DNA from: Adineta vaga
Lineage: Eukaryota; Rotifera
Direction: 5' to 3'
Assembly: GCA_021613535.1 (NCBI GenBank)
Contig: CP075493.1
Coordinates: 15,190,001-15,254,000, forward strand
DNA: 64,000 bases
This document shows, piece after piece, positions 12,892 to 24,262 of this stretch. Position 1 is the stretch's first letter. Every line of letters begins with the position of its first letter. The translations under genes and the position numbers were made by a program. The notes under the pieces are model-generated. The model saw only the letters and a program-made list of their open reading frames with translations. It did no database searches and was not told the DNA's origin.

Positions 12892-13953
12892 ATGTCTCAT
12901 ATGCCTGTATTTTTTCGAATAGTAATTGTTGGACTTATTGTCTTTGTCTGTTTCTCAAGTTTGTATCTATCAGAAAGAACGACTTCTGAAACAACACATT
13001 TTGTTCTCCAAGTTCTCATTGAATATTTGACCGATCTTCAATCATGCATTCGACAAGAAAATGTAATTGATCAATCTACAAAGCCAGATCCTTGTAATGA
13101 AGTTTGCAAAGTTCCAGAAGTTAAAAATAATTATGATTTATCTCAATACAACTATAAATGCCCTCATCATCGATTTCACACTCGAATCATTGAACGAAGT
13201 CCATTGATTATCTATATTGAACAGTTTCTTACTGAAAATGAAATTCAATATTTAATCGATCTGGCGTAAGTAATGAATTACTCACTGTTATCGTACATAT
13301 ATGTTATTTTCAATGCACTATAGAGAGCCTTTGTTTGAACCTTCCAGAACTATGAATGATGACGGAAGTTTCAAGGTCAACGAATATCGAACATCAAGTT
13401 CAGCTCTTATCGAACATCATCAGACGCCAATTATAGAATGCGTTGAACGACGATTCGCACAGTTTCAAGGTGATGTCGATGTAGATTGTATCGAAGAATT
13501 ACAAGTAGTCAAATATACATCCGGTCAACAGGTACAATACAATCTTACATGTGTTTCGAAGAAAATCTAGTTTTGTTTTAGTATAAACCTCATTATGACT
13601 GGTTATCCAATCCAGAACATCTGAAAGATGGTGGTCAACGTGTGACAACGTTTTTCACCTACCTTCAAGCCAATTGTTCCAAGGGTGAAACTGAATTCCT
13701 TCCTATTCGATATAATAAAACGCATCATGAACGATTTTGTGATATTTTAATTTGTGATGAAAAATCACACGAATTTGGCATTCGTTTTCGTCCGATAGCT
13801 GGAAATACTATATTTTGGTATAATATGGATGAATTTGGGCAGGTTGACCATTTAACATATCATGCTGGTCGTCCACCTGGTGAAAATGGTCAGAAAATTG
13901 GATTGAATACTTGGACACGTTTACAAAAAATTGGCTATCCACCCAAGAAGTGA
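12892..13953 (+). CDS. Prolyl 4-hydroxylase-like 2OG-Fe(II) oxygenase, membrane-anchored
   Basis: Three exons, 12892-13265, 13324-13531 and 13582-13953, with introns of 58 and 50 nt; the joined length of 954 nt gives 317 residues. The N-terminus has one hydrophobic signal-anchor (FFRIVIVGLIVFVCFSSLYL). The catalytic domain has the iron-binding pair H-x-D in YKPHYDW and the distal histidine in TYHAGRPP, with KIGLNTWTR supplying the basic residue expected to hold 2-oxoglutarate. Such enzymes hydroxylate prolines in collagen-like or other secretory proteins in the ER. ATG 12892 is preferred because the longer frame starts only with GTG. All key residues are present and no lesion is seen. Confidence 0.87.
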
Positions 13954-14176
13954 TTTGCATATCACCGTCATCTACAATGATCAGAAATACTTATAAATAA
14001 TTGTTTTTTCGTTTATTCATTCTTCTCACTGACTGCATCTTCTACCAATACATTTTCTTTCTATTCTTTTATCTATACTATAATAAAATCGTCACAACCC
14101 ACTTTTTTTTACTTATTGTAAAACAACGAAATTCAGATACACAACCTTTTTAGATTGAATAAGACGATAAAAATCT

Positions 14177-14860
14177 ATGTCAACTGCAGACGTGATGCTT
14201 CTTTCCCTCCTTGTGGAAATGCTTCGTCGAATTTTGGATTATTGTGATATTCGAACCATTCTTTTTTCACTTAATCTTACTTGCAAAGAGCTCTATCATT
14301 GTATCAATACCAAATTATTGTAGTAGAACTTTCCATTGGAGGCTTGATTGTCAGTTTAAACACGGACAGTATGTTCTGGTTTTTTTCATTGGGGTTTGTT
14401 GACCGCAATCCTAAAGAAAAACCTACGAAGAACTTATCCGATATAATCAGTTACATATCCATATGTAAATATCGATTAAAATATATAAAAATTGATACTT
14501 GCAGGTATAACGAGTACCTTCTTTTTCTATCACAATTACCTTCTTTACAAACATTATCAATCAGAAACCTCAATATGAATGATAGACACTCGAGTGTCCC
14601 AAATAATTCAATACTGACATCATTATTTGAACTTGATTTCTAAAAGAAGCATTTTCGACGATATGTTCGATGGTAATTATTGGAAGAACTTCCTCACTAC
14701 CAATCTACGCTCATTGAAGAAGTTTGATTTTTTATTTTCTTATACTCATACAACAATCGAGACTTTTAAAAATCTCAATTCCATCATCAATTCATTTACT
14801 TCATCCTTTTGGTTGCATGAAAAACGTTGGTTCGTCACCTATGATTATACCTTAGTATAA
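14177..14860 (+). pseudogene. F-box-like protein, frameshifted remnant
   Basis: From ATG 14177 the frame reads an F-box-like N-terminus (LLVEMLRRILDYCDIRTILF...CKELYHC) and then hits a stop near 14325. The protein continues in another frame from about 14305 (Y-Q-I-I-V-V...) to 14643, with leucine-rich segments (LPSLQTLSIRNLNMND). It switches frame again near 14630-14650 into FDDMFDGNYWKNFLTTNLRS to the stop at 14860. It matches the kind of small F-box plus LRR-like protein expanded in bdelloids (recognised from memory of the pattern). At least two frameshifts make it a pseudogene unless they are sequence errors. Confidence 0.6.
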
Positions 14861-15060
14861 CGTCAACTGTTAGAATTTTTACAATGCCAGCCTCTATATC
14901 GTATGAAACGAGTTCAATAAAATGTTAATTAACATCAACAGATCAAGCTTGTCGTCTAGTTCAAGAACCAATTGATGACATGACTTCTACTAATCCTAAT
15001 CAAGTATATCCAACTATTTCATTGAAACACTCATTATCTTATATTTTTATCATTGTCTAG

Positions 15061-16454
15061 ACACTCATCACCGTACTAAATCTTCGAAAAAAGAACATAA
15101 AGGACAATGATGTCATTATTCTCTCCGAAGCATTACAGAATGATAAGGTAATTGTCTTTTTTATCCTTATTTTACAAACTAGTTTTTATTCACTGTTGTT
15201 AGACATTAACTGAATTATATCTTTCATCGAATTATATTACATCTGTCAGTATACAATATTTTGCTGCGATTTTATGACAGAACACGGTATATATATATAT
15301 CATTTTCAAGTTGTAAGTGTATTATCATCAAGATGATTTCTTTCAACAGACACTTACTATACACTTGATCTCGCAACAAATAGAATTGAAGATATTGGTG
15401 CGAATTATTTGATTGAAGTGTTGAAAGATAATTCAGTAGATTTCTTCTGATATCATTTGAAAAACTTCTCTGTTTCAATATATAAACACTCGTTGTATTG
15501 AATTTGAGTAAAAACCACATCGAAAATCAAAGTGCACAATTAATTGCAAATATCTTAGAAACGAATCAAGTTATTTTCTTTTTCTATATTGACTATTCAA
15601 TCTCTTAAATAGACATTGACTACATTAGATCTATCATACAATTAAATTGATTATAAAGAAGCACAATATCTTGCTGAAAGCTTGCAAAAAACTATGCACG
15701 TTTCTATGTTCTTCAATTTCTCCTAAATTTCTCTGTTTCATACCATATAGAGTTTGACCATATTGAATCTTCAATCGAGTCAAATTAAAGCGAAATATTT
15801 CCAATATTTTCTGTTTTTCTTAAAACCTAACAAAGTGAATTTGATCGTTTCTTCGTCCTTTTTATCGACATATTGATCTTTCTACTAAAACTAAGTAGAC
15901 TGTAAAAATTCTCGAACTTAAAAACAATCATATCGATGATGATGAAATCAAACATATTGTTGGTATTTTACAAGATAATTCGGTTTTTATATTTGTTCGC
16001 TTATAATCTCCATAATATCTATACACTCTACCTTACATTTAGACAGTCGTTGCATTAAATCTTCGACAAAAGGACATTCATGATGATGGTGTACAATCTC
16101 TCGCCCATTTGTTACAAAATAATTATGTAAACTTGACTGTTTTCTTTTTTTAATGTTTCGAATATCATCTTTAAAAAAAGGTACTGAATACTATGAATCT
16201 TAGCAAGAATCAATTTGCTGACAAAGGTTTAATTAGTCTTGCCGATGCAATGAAAATAAATGTGGTAAGAAGTATTTTCTTTTCTTTGACTAATTTTACA
16301 TCGTATGCTCTCACAATAGGCAATTTTCACATTGGATTTGTGGGATAATTTATTCAGCGATGATCTGGTGATGAAACTCACAAAACAAGATCGTAGGATG
16401 ATATCTTCTTCAGAACTTGACTATAAGCATCTTGAGAATGAAATTATAAACTAA
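15061..16454 (+). pseudogene. Leucine-rich-repeat gene, one repeat per exon, partly decayed
   Basis: About nine exon-like blocks of 84-87 nt, each preceded by an acceptor AG and most followed by a GT donor, encode one LRR each. Examples are TLITVLNLRKKNIKDNDVII (15061-15147), TVKILELKNNHIDDDEI (about 15900), TVVALNLRQKDIHDDGVQSL (about 16044) and VLNTMNLSKNQFADKGLISL (about 16183). The last exon ends at TAA 16452. The repeat type is the ribonuclease-inhibitor/NLR class (L-x2-LNL-x2-N-x-I-x-D-x-G). Several middle blocks carry in-frame stops (around 15275 and 15650) or a frameshift (about 15351-15440). No NACHT or other N-terminal domain is visible, so it is either a fragment or a lone LRR gene. 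Confidence 0.6.
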
Positions 16455-16926
16455 AGTGCTCTCATTTGTCAAACAAGAGACTTTAATTGTGTAATCCAAT
16501 TTTTTGTATTATGTCTCTCTTTATTTCAATAAATGACTGTAATAAAGAGTAAGAGTTTTATATTCATCCATATTCTTGTTGCAATGAATGATAGCAAACT
16601 CATTGTGCGCAGGTGAAGAAAGAAAAAGAACAACGAAAAAAAGTGGGCTTTTTTGAATTTATTGCTTTATTTTTTGTCGTATTACAATGCAAATATTATG
16701 TTTCTTCGATGCAGCAGACTAACATATATAGTCTTACAAAAGACGTTAATATTACCTCTTTCTGATTGACGTGTTGAATGAAAAGTAAAAAACGAAACGA
16801 AAATACTTTGCAAATATAATTTTTTAAGTCTACACAACATTAGTTATTCGTAGATAAGTTTGATTCGAAATCAAGTGCCATTTACTGACTACAAGTGAAC
16901 AACAATAATATCAATCACAAAAAGAA
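16455..16926. other. Intergenic, no gene seen
   Basis: AT-rich spacer before the TIR gene. It has an AATAAA near 16530 that could serve the LRR gene. Nothing else is supported. Confidence 0.5.
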
Positions 16927-18633
16927 ATGGAAAATATTCAGACTACATCGGCAGATGATAATGAATATAAGGTATCCATCGATGAGCAGACAAGTAAGTT
17001 TGTCCTATTGGAAAGAGATTTGTTCGGTATTCTGCTGGATTTAGACTTCCTTATCAGTCAAACACAGTGGATTAACACAAAAATTAATGGATTGAATCAA
17101 AATGCTACTACGAATAGTAACAGTTCCATGATAGAAGAATATGCCGTAAATATCGATGATAGTACTTCGACAGCCACACCGATACATATACGTAAGATAA
17201 TCATGTAATTTATGCGGATATTAATTTTGTTAATCTATTACAGCTCAAACAGTACCGATTCAACAAATTAAACACATCATGATTAGTTATAACCAGGCTA
17301 CATCATCCATCGTTTGTCAAAAAATTTATGATCGTCTGAAGGTAAATGAATTACAGTTATATAATGTGATATTGTCAATGACTAGCTATTGTATACAGGA
17401 AAGAAATTACAAAGTATGGTTCGATAAAATCGATCTACACGGTGATATATTGGATGGAATGGCTGAAGCAGTAGAAAATGCGTATATTCTTCTTCTCTGT
17501 ATGAATGATCGATACTCGGAGAGCCCGTTTTGCAGAGCTGGTAAGCCGTTGATACTTGCTCATTTCAATATCCGAATAATTATATCTGCATCTTGTAGAG
17601 GCTAAATATGCATTTGAAAATAAGGTTCCCATTATTCCATGTATGATGGACGAAGCATTTCGTCCGCGTAGTGGTCTCGGTCTTATCAAGGGCAGTCTTA
17701 AACATATTGATTTTTATGACGAAAATGAGTTTGATGAAAAATTCGAAGCATTGATCGACGAAATTAAAGCTATTGAAGCCGGATTAGGCATGAGAATGAG
17801 TAAGTAGAACTTGTCCTTCAAAATCATTAATCCAGCATTGTTTTGATCTATTCAATATAGTATCTGATAATAATATAAATTTTCAAGAGCAATTTTTTGC
17901 CTTCATTTCTGAACATATCGAATCGATCAGAAACTGTCATCTTCGGCGAGGAAATCTCGACGACAATGAGTTTGGTACGGTTCTTCGTAAACTTATCGAA
18001 AGATTTTCTCCAGAAACGTTGCAATCGTTTCGAAATAATCAATCCGATAGTGCTGATGAACAACAGACACACGAGAATGAGAATGATCGTTTGATTGAAT
18101 ATCTTTTAGAAAATGATCAAAAATTAGCAGAATTGGTCAGAAATCAACAAGACAATTTTGAACGTGCTCAGCAACATTTCATTGATCAGGATGAACGACT
18201 GAAAGCATTTATATGTTTTCAAGAAAAGAACAATGTAGATCTTAGACAAAGGTATCTCAATCAGAATGAACGTTTAGCATCACTTTTTCGTGTACAAGAA
18301 GAATATCAACAGAATTGTGATAATCTTCAGCGACACTTCTCTATCAACAATGAGCAATTGAGAATCAGACAACAAGAGCAAGAACGAAATAATCACACTT
18401 CACAACAACTTCTACGACAAATTGAACAATTAACACAGCTCATTTTTCGACAGAATGAACAGCATGCTAGAGAAACCGAGGCTTTACGTCAACTAATCAA
18501 CCAAACTGTGGAGAGATCATCAAATACACAACAAAGACACGAATTTCATTTTGATTTTGATGTATTTGACAAACTAGTTCAAACGCTTCTACTCTTGTGT
18601 ACACTATTCATACTTTTACAAGAAATTAAATAA
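16927..18633 (+). CDS. TIR domain - coiled coil - C-terminal membrane anchor protein
   Basis: Four exons, 16927-17191, 17244-17540, 17599-17799 and 17861-18633, with introns of 52, 58 and 61 nt; the joined 1536 nt give 511 residues. After an N-terminal acidic region lies a TIR domain: KHIMISYNQATSS (beta-A/box 1), YKVWFDKIDLHGDILDGMAE, then YSESPFCRAEAKYAFENKVP. The glutamate of CRAE, completed across intron 2, sits where SARM1-type TIR NADases have their catalytic Glu. Next comes about 230 residues of Gln/Glu/Asn-rich heptad-like sequence (long coiled coil). The protein ends in one hydrophobic helix (LVQTLLLLCTLFILLQEIK), the layout of a tail-anchored protein facing the cytosol. No ARM, death or LRR domain is present. 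A role as an oligomerising TIR sensor or NAD-cleaving enzyme on a membrane is inferred. The gene is intact. Confidence 0.85.
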
Positions 18634-19749
18634 AACAAATATATTTTGAGTGTAGTTGAATTGAAAATATGACAATCACACTTACATACCACGTAAAAAA
18701 GCAATTTTCATCATTTAAATCCTAGAAAAAACTAACTCTCATTATTCAAACTCAGAAATGATCACAAAATCGATAAAAATTAGATTTTTTTGCATACAGA
18801 AGTTTATTTGTACCATAAAGTTTCACATTATAAAAAGATAAAAAGAAAAAACAAATCTCGTACAATAATGAAATAAGATGTGGGGATGAGAAGGAGGGAG
18901 TCGTTTTTATATTCTCATTCATTGCGCTTTTCTTTGTATATCTTGAATGTTACCGATTCATTCTTTTTTCGTTCTTTGAAAACAAAATAGTCTGTGTCGT
19001 ATATATACTATCGATTTGTCAAACGAGAGATAATATCGTTCTATTATATCGAGCCAAGTGGTGGGTAAGCAAAAGGTTAGTATCAGATTTTTCAGTCGAT
19101 TTCATTTGATGAAAAGAAATTCGTATACCTTGTTAAAGCTCTTTTTGTTTCTACTTCTTAAATTATCAAATCGTACAGAAATCTTTTGAGTAAATCTAAG
19201 GTGTGCCAACGGATTATATCATGTGACTTAACATTTTAAGTAGCACTAGATGAGAATAGAATTACATAAGGAAAAGATGCTCGTTGTAAGAGTAAAAATC
19301 ATCAGAAGATGAAGGACAAGAAGGTCACTAACAGAACTATACGTATACTTATGTGAATCGATTGATTACGTAAGTTCAATCTCATTTTATGTCGTGCTTC
19401 TATCCTTTTTCTATTCTTGCTTTAACTGTTTGTATTGTTATATATTCTCTCTCTCTCTCTCCTGTATAAACTCATGTTGTATGTGCAAATGTTGCACTTG
19501 GATGTAGATCATAGTCAAATAAACATCGTGTCGTAAGACACACAAAACTATGTCTCTCCATTTGTCAGTAACGTATAAAGAAATGAACTAGCTCAATTAA
19601 CATCAGTGCTGCACAAGCCAGTAGAATTAGATACACATTATGGTATCTGGTTCATCCATCTTTATATTTCGTTATACATAAGGATCACAAAAGAACTTCT
19701 TTGCTCTTTACTTACAAGATAATTGAAGTCATATATTTATAGATAAAGT
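18634..19749. other. Intergenic with CT microsatellite
   Basis: No gene supported. It contains a (CT)n microsatellite at about 19447-19461 and a TATTTATAG element about 15-20 nt before ATG 19750. Confidence 0.5.
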
Positions 19750-22700
19750 ATGGAAAATAAAGAATTTGATGAAGAAAATCTTATTATTGTTTGGCTTGAT
19801 GATTGTCATCAAAATCAAATCAATGATCTTATGGAAATAAGTCATGATTTAACTGATATGATAAATAATGTGAAACTATTCACTAATCCCGATGCATGTA
19901 TTGATTATATAACATCCATTCAATCAAATAAATATGTATTTTTAATTCTCTCTTCGAATCAATTCATTATTCCATTTATTTATCAATTACAACAGATTAA
20001 ATTTATTTATATATTTAACTTAAGTCCAATTGAGCACGACGATGATGACGATAATAATTATTTAGAATATATGAAAAAGCAAAATATATTCAATGATAAA
20101 CAATTACTTATTAATAAAATAAGTAAAGATATTAATCTATTTTCAAAACAATTTGCAACTTCTATGATATTTTTCAACAATATTAATGATAATATTACAG
20201 AAAAATCGCTAAAAGATTTATCAAAAGAAAGTCAATATTTTATGTATATGCATTTGTTTATTGAAATATTATTAAATCATTCAAATTCGGAACAAGCAAA
20301 AGATGATTTAATAGGTAAATGTCGAGAATCATATCATGATAATAAAAGTCAATTACAGATAATTGATGAATTTCAACAAAATTATACTTCCGATACAGCC
20401 ATTCGATGGTATACTCGAGATTGTTTCTTATATCGTCTATTAAATAAAGCATTAAGATATCAAGATTTTGATATGTTATTTCAATTTCGATATATAATCA
20501 AGGGGTTATATGAGCAATTAGAACATTTATATTCTCAACAATTAACAATATTGAAGCCAATTAAAACTGTTTATCGTGGTCAATTAATGAATAAAAATGA
20601 ATTGAAAAATCTTCAACAATCACTAGGAGGATTAGTATCGATGAATTCATTTTTATCAACAACAATAGATAAAATTGCAGCACTAATATTCATTCTTGGT
20701 GCTGTTGAAGGCGAAACTGTACCTGTTCTATTTGAAATAAATATTAATAGTGATAACTCTCTATCAACTCCATATGCTAATATACAAAATGCAAGTTATA
20801 TACAAGATGAAGAAGAAATTTTATTTTCAATGGATTGCGTATTTGAAATTAATTCTGTGAGTAAATGTGAAGAAGATAATCAAATATATTTAGTTCAATT
20901 AACTATAACTAATCAATATGAAGAAAATAATGGACTCAAACAACTTCTAAGTCATATAAGAGAGAAAATTGGTAATCAACCTTCGGATATAGCTGCAATA
21001 GGATATCTTATGATGGAAATGGGTTATCATGATAAAGCAAAATATTACTATGAATTATTAAGTAAAGATTTAACACCAGATCATCTATTCAATGGTTTTT
21101 CATACAATAATATTGCAGTAGCTTATCAAAGACAAGGCAAATATGTTGAAGCTTCAAAATATTTTGAGAAAGCACGTCAAATTCAATTACATTATTTGCT
21201 TGAAGATTTTCCAATTACAACAAAAATAGACAGTAATATTGGATCACTTCTTGTCAATCAAGGCAAATATGATGAAGCTTTGATTGATTATAAAAAAGTT
21301 CTTAATAAACAATTAAAATCATTAGATGAAAATGATTCAGACATTGGAGTAACATATTCTCGTATTGCAGAAGTTTATCAAAGACAAGGTAATTATGTAG
21401 AAGCATTGAATTATTTTGAAAAAGCACTTCAAATTTATTTTCAATGCTTACCTGAAAATCATCCATGTTTTTCAACTGTATTCAACAATATTGGAGTAAT
21501 TCATGTAAGTGAAGGAAAATATACTGAAGCTTCGAATTATTTCGAAAAAGCGCTTCAGATCAAATTAAAATCTTTACCAGAAAATCATCCAGACATTGCC
21601 AAAACATATAATAATCTTGCATTAGTTTACGACAATAATGGTGATTATGCTAAAGCATTGATTTATTATGAAAAAGCTATTTATATTCAATTAAAATCTT
21701 TACCTGAAAATAGTCTCGAGATAGGAAATACATATAACAATATCTCAGTAGTTTATCAAAGACTAGGCAATATTAATGAAGCTCTCACTTATTCAGAGAA
21801 AGCACTTAATATACAATTGAAATCTTTGCCTGAAAATCATCCATATATCGCAACAACGTACAACAATATTGGATTTTTTCATGATACCAATGCCAACTAT
21901 ACTGAAGCTTTGAATAATTATCAAAAAGCACTGAGTATTCGATTGAAATGTTTACCGGAAAATCATTCAGATATTGCAACGACATATAATAACATTGCAA
22001 CAATTCACTACAGTCAAGACAATCACGTCGAAGCTTTGAAATATTTTGAGAAAGCACGTCAAATTGAATCAAAATGTTTGCCAGAAGATCATCCAGACAT
22101 TGCTACGACATTAAACAATATTGCAATGATCCATGTAGATAAAGGAAACTTTATAGATGCATTGAATTATTTGGAGAAAGCACTTCAAATCAAATTAAAA
22201 TCATTACCAGAAAATCATCCATCACTTGCAACGACATACATGAACCTTGGATCGGTTTACCAAAAAACACAAGATTATACTGAAGCCTTGAATAGCTATG
22301 AGAAAACACTTAATAGTCGATTACAATCGTTACCTGAAGATCATCCAGACATTGCAGTAGTCTATAATAGAATTGCAGAAGTTTATAAAAGTCAAGGGAA
22401 ATATATTGAAGCGTTGAATACTGCAGAAAAAGCACTTAACATTGAATTAAAAGTGTTGCTTGGAAAACTTCCAGATGTTGCACGGGCAGATATCCCTGCA
22501 GAAGACTTTCAACAAGCTCAGGACAACTATGCTCAAGCCTTAGATTATTGTAAAGCAATACTTGAAGCTCAATTAATATCTTTACCTGCAGATCATCCAA
22601 ACATTGCAAAAACATATAATAAATTTGGATTTATTCATAAGCGACAAGGCAATTATGTTCAAGCTATGAATTATTATATAAAAACTTTAGATATTCAACT

Positions 22701-22902
22701 GAAATCTTTGCCGGAAAATCATCCTGATTTAGTACAAACATACTGGAATCTTGGGAATCTTTACAGTTGTCATGGCAACAAAGTAAAAGCATTCGAAGAG
22801 TGGCAGACAGCATTGAACATCGCAACTAAAATATTACCATCTGATCATCCATGGGTAATTGGATTACGAAAGAAACTTGAACCACAGCAAAAGAACAATT
22901 AG
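19750..22902 (+). CDS. ADP-ribosyltransferase with about 15 C-terminal TPR repeats
   Basis: Intronless, 1050 residues, with an intact start and stop. Residues 1-200 form an N-terminal region of the type shared with the 28805 gene (IIVWLDDC..., KLFTNPDACIDYI). Residues about 215-400 are the ART domain: WYTRDCFLYRLLNKALR, the R motif TVYRGQ, the S motif MNSFLSTT and the E-x-E motif DEEEILFSMDCVFEI. From about residue 420 to the end run some 15 tetratricopeptide repeats of 42 residues of the kinesin-light-chain type (NNIA-x2-Y-x3-G-x-Y-x-EAL-x-Y-x-EKAL), with linkers SLPENHPDIA; one repeat near residues 915-945 is degenerate. The architecture suggests a cytosolic mono-ADP-ribosyltransferase whose TPR solenoid selects partners. 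Such ART-TPR genes are strongly expanded in bdelloids. Substrates are unknown. Confidence 0.9.
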   Translation: MENKEFDEENLIIVWLDDCHQNQINDLMEISHDLTDMINNVKLFTNPDACIDYITSIQSNKYVFLILSSNQFIIPFIYQLQQIKFIYIFNLSPIEHDDDDDNNYLEYMKKQNIFNDKQLLINKISKDINLFSKQFATSMIFFNNINDNITEKSLKDLSKESQYFMYMHLFIEILLNHSNSEQAKDDLIGKCRESYHDNKSQLQIIDEFQQNYTSDTAIRWYTRDCFLYRLLNKALRYQDFDMLFQFRYIIKGLYEQLEHLYSQQLTILKPIKTVYRGQLMNKNELKNLQQSLGGLVSMNSFLSTTIDKIAALIFILGAVEGETVPVLFEININSDNSLSTPYANIQNASYIQDEEEILFSMDCVFEINSVSKCEEDNQIYLVQLTITNQYEENNGLKQLLSHIREKIGNQPSDIAAIGYLMMEMGYHDKAKYYYELLSKDLTPDHLFNGFSYNNIAVAYQRQGKYVEASKYFEKARQIQLHYLLEDFPITTKIDSNIGSLLVNQGKYDEALIDYKKVLNKQLKSLDENDSDIGVTYSRIAEVYQRQGNYVEALNYFEKALQIYFQCLPENHPCFSTVFNNIGVIHVSEGKYTEASNYFEKALQIKLKSLPENHPDIAKTYNNLALVYDNNGDYAKALIYYEKAIYIQLKSLPENSLEIGNTYNNISVVYQRLGNINEALTYSEKALNIQLKSLPENHPYIATTYNNIGFFHDTNANYTEALNNYQKALSIRLKCLPENHSDIATTYNNIATIHYSQDNHVEALKYFEKARQIESKCLPEDHPDIATTLNNIAMIHVDKGNFIDALNYLEKALQIKLKSLPENHPSLATTYMNLGSVYQKTQDYTEALNSYEKTLNSRLQSLPEDHPDIAVVYNRIAEVYKSQGKYIEALNTAEKALNIELKVLLGKLPDVARADIPAEDFQQAQDNYAQALDYCKAILEAQLISLPADHPNIAKTYNKFGFIHKRQGNYVQAMNYYIKTLDIQLKSLPENHPDLVQTYWNLGNLYSCHGNKVKAFEEWQTALNIATKILPSDHPWVIGLRKKLEPQQKNN

Positions 22903-23477
22903 ATTGATTTTTCTATGAACTCTTATCCACACTCTTTAAACATCTATTTAATATTCCTCGTATCTATAAAAACTACCTTATGTTATGTATTAGTATAAAT
23001 AAAAGAAAAGTCGGTTATTTTTGGTTTAAGAAAATTAAATTCAACTGAAATAATTTATATATGTATGAATTCTTCAGTTAGATACGCACCTATTATGAAT
23101 CAAAGATTTCATATGTAGCTACATTTGCCAATGGTTTTACTCATGCTGATTTTATTCTTTCGGGTATTGATAATGATACGACAGTTCGAACGTTTTCGAA
23201 TCCAAAACGAAAGATTTTTCAATGGGGTTGAATCAATACATTGCTTATGGCTATATACCAGAGTAAGTTGAGGATGTGGGTGAAGGCGGGGAATATAACG
23301 TTGCTATTGAACAGAGAACTCTCACGCACACCGACATGCTCATGATATAATCACAACAAAACACGTATGAATATAGCCTTTTTTAGTCCCTTTTTTATAT
23401 CAGTTCATTCAATGACCTTCTATCATACATAAAATATGCGAATCTTTATTATTGTTCTCTAATGATTATTGAAAAAT
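22903..23477. other. Intergenic, no gene seen
   Basis: AT-rich spacer with AATAAA-like signals just after the ART-TPR stop. A very degenerate copy of the hairpin arms may lie near 23270-23340 (GAGGATGTGGGTGAAGG ... TCTCACGCACACC), but pairing is poor. Confidence 0.45.
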
Positions 23478-24262
23478 TTATTTACAATTGTCAACTTCAT
23501 GATCTTCTATTTTCGCTGCGCATATCTTGCGACAACTATTAGCTAATTGTTCGTCGACGCTTTTTTGTTTATCTCTTCCGTGAGCACATGGCTTGATCGT
23601 TGTTACCGTATCAATTCCAGCACTGTTTCGGTGAATTTGTAGAACAATTCCAATGCAGTTTTTTCGTTCTTGGTTGACTTTTTTTTGTTTCGACACGTAG
23701 ATGTTTTTCTGATAAACAACCAAGTGTATCACATAAATGCGAGCCTATTGTGAATGAACATTTGTTTAAGATTTGCTTTTAAATCAAACCTTATCTTGGT
23801 TTCCGCCTTCGTGTATAGAGACTGATGGAAGTTCCGTTAGTTTTCCACGTAAAACGATCGGATGACCACTAATCTTAAGGTCCTTGGCAGAATTTAATTT
23901 GCAAAATTCGCTATAATGCTTCGATACGGAAGATCACATTGAAGCAATTGGAGTAATTTTTATCTCGAGGTACTTTTTTGGAGGATTTTTGATATGTTCT
24001 GGTCTAATTTTACATTGTATCCAATTTTTAAAAAATTCCCCTAGAATAAAGATGTAGGCATAATTCGAAAACAGAAAAAACAAGTCTCTTACCATCATGA
24101 TGTGTGATACTTTTCAAGGATTTTAATTGATCTATGGTGAGTTCTGGTGGTAGATGGTGATGATTGATCAATTATTTCTTCGGTCCATGCTTCTGCTTCG
24201 GTAGATGATAAATAGTTAAGAAAAGCTTGAGCACGCGGTGTATTTTCGGTTTTTGGTGGCAT
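23478..24262 (-). pseudogene. Unknown three-exon gene with frameshift and in-frame stop
   Basis: Reading the minus strand from ATG 24262: MPPKTENTPRAQAFLNYLSS, then a frame change near 24165 into LPPELTIDQLKSLKSITHHD before a strong donor (GTAAGAG). An exon encoding KIRPEHIKNPPKKYLEIKI...RGKLTELPSVSIHEGG follows, with one in-frame TGA. After a short intron (acceptor near 23747) the last exon encodes IYVIHLVVYQKNIYVSKQKK to a TAA at 23478. A TATA-like CTATAAATAC lies about 50-60 nt upstream of the ATG on this strand. I do not recognise the family. The consistent splice signals argue that it was a real gene of about 220 residues. Confidence 0.45.
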
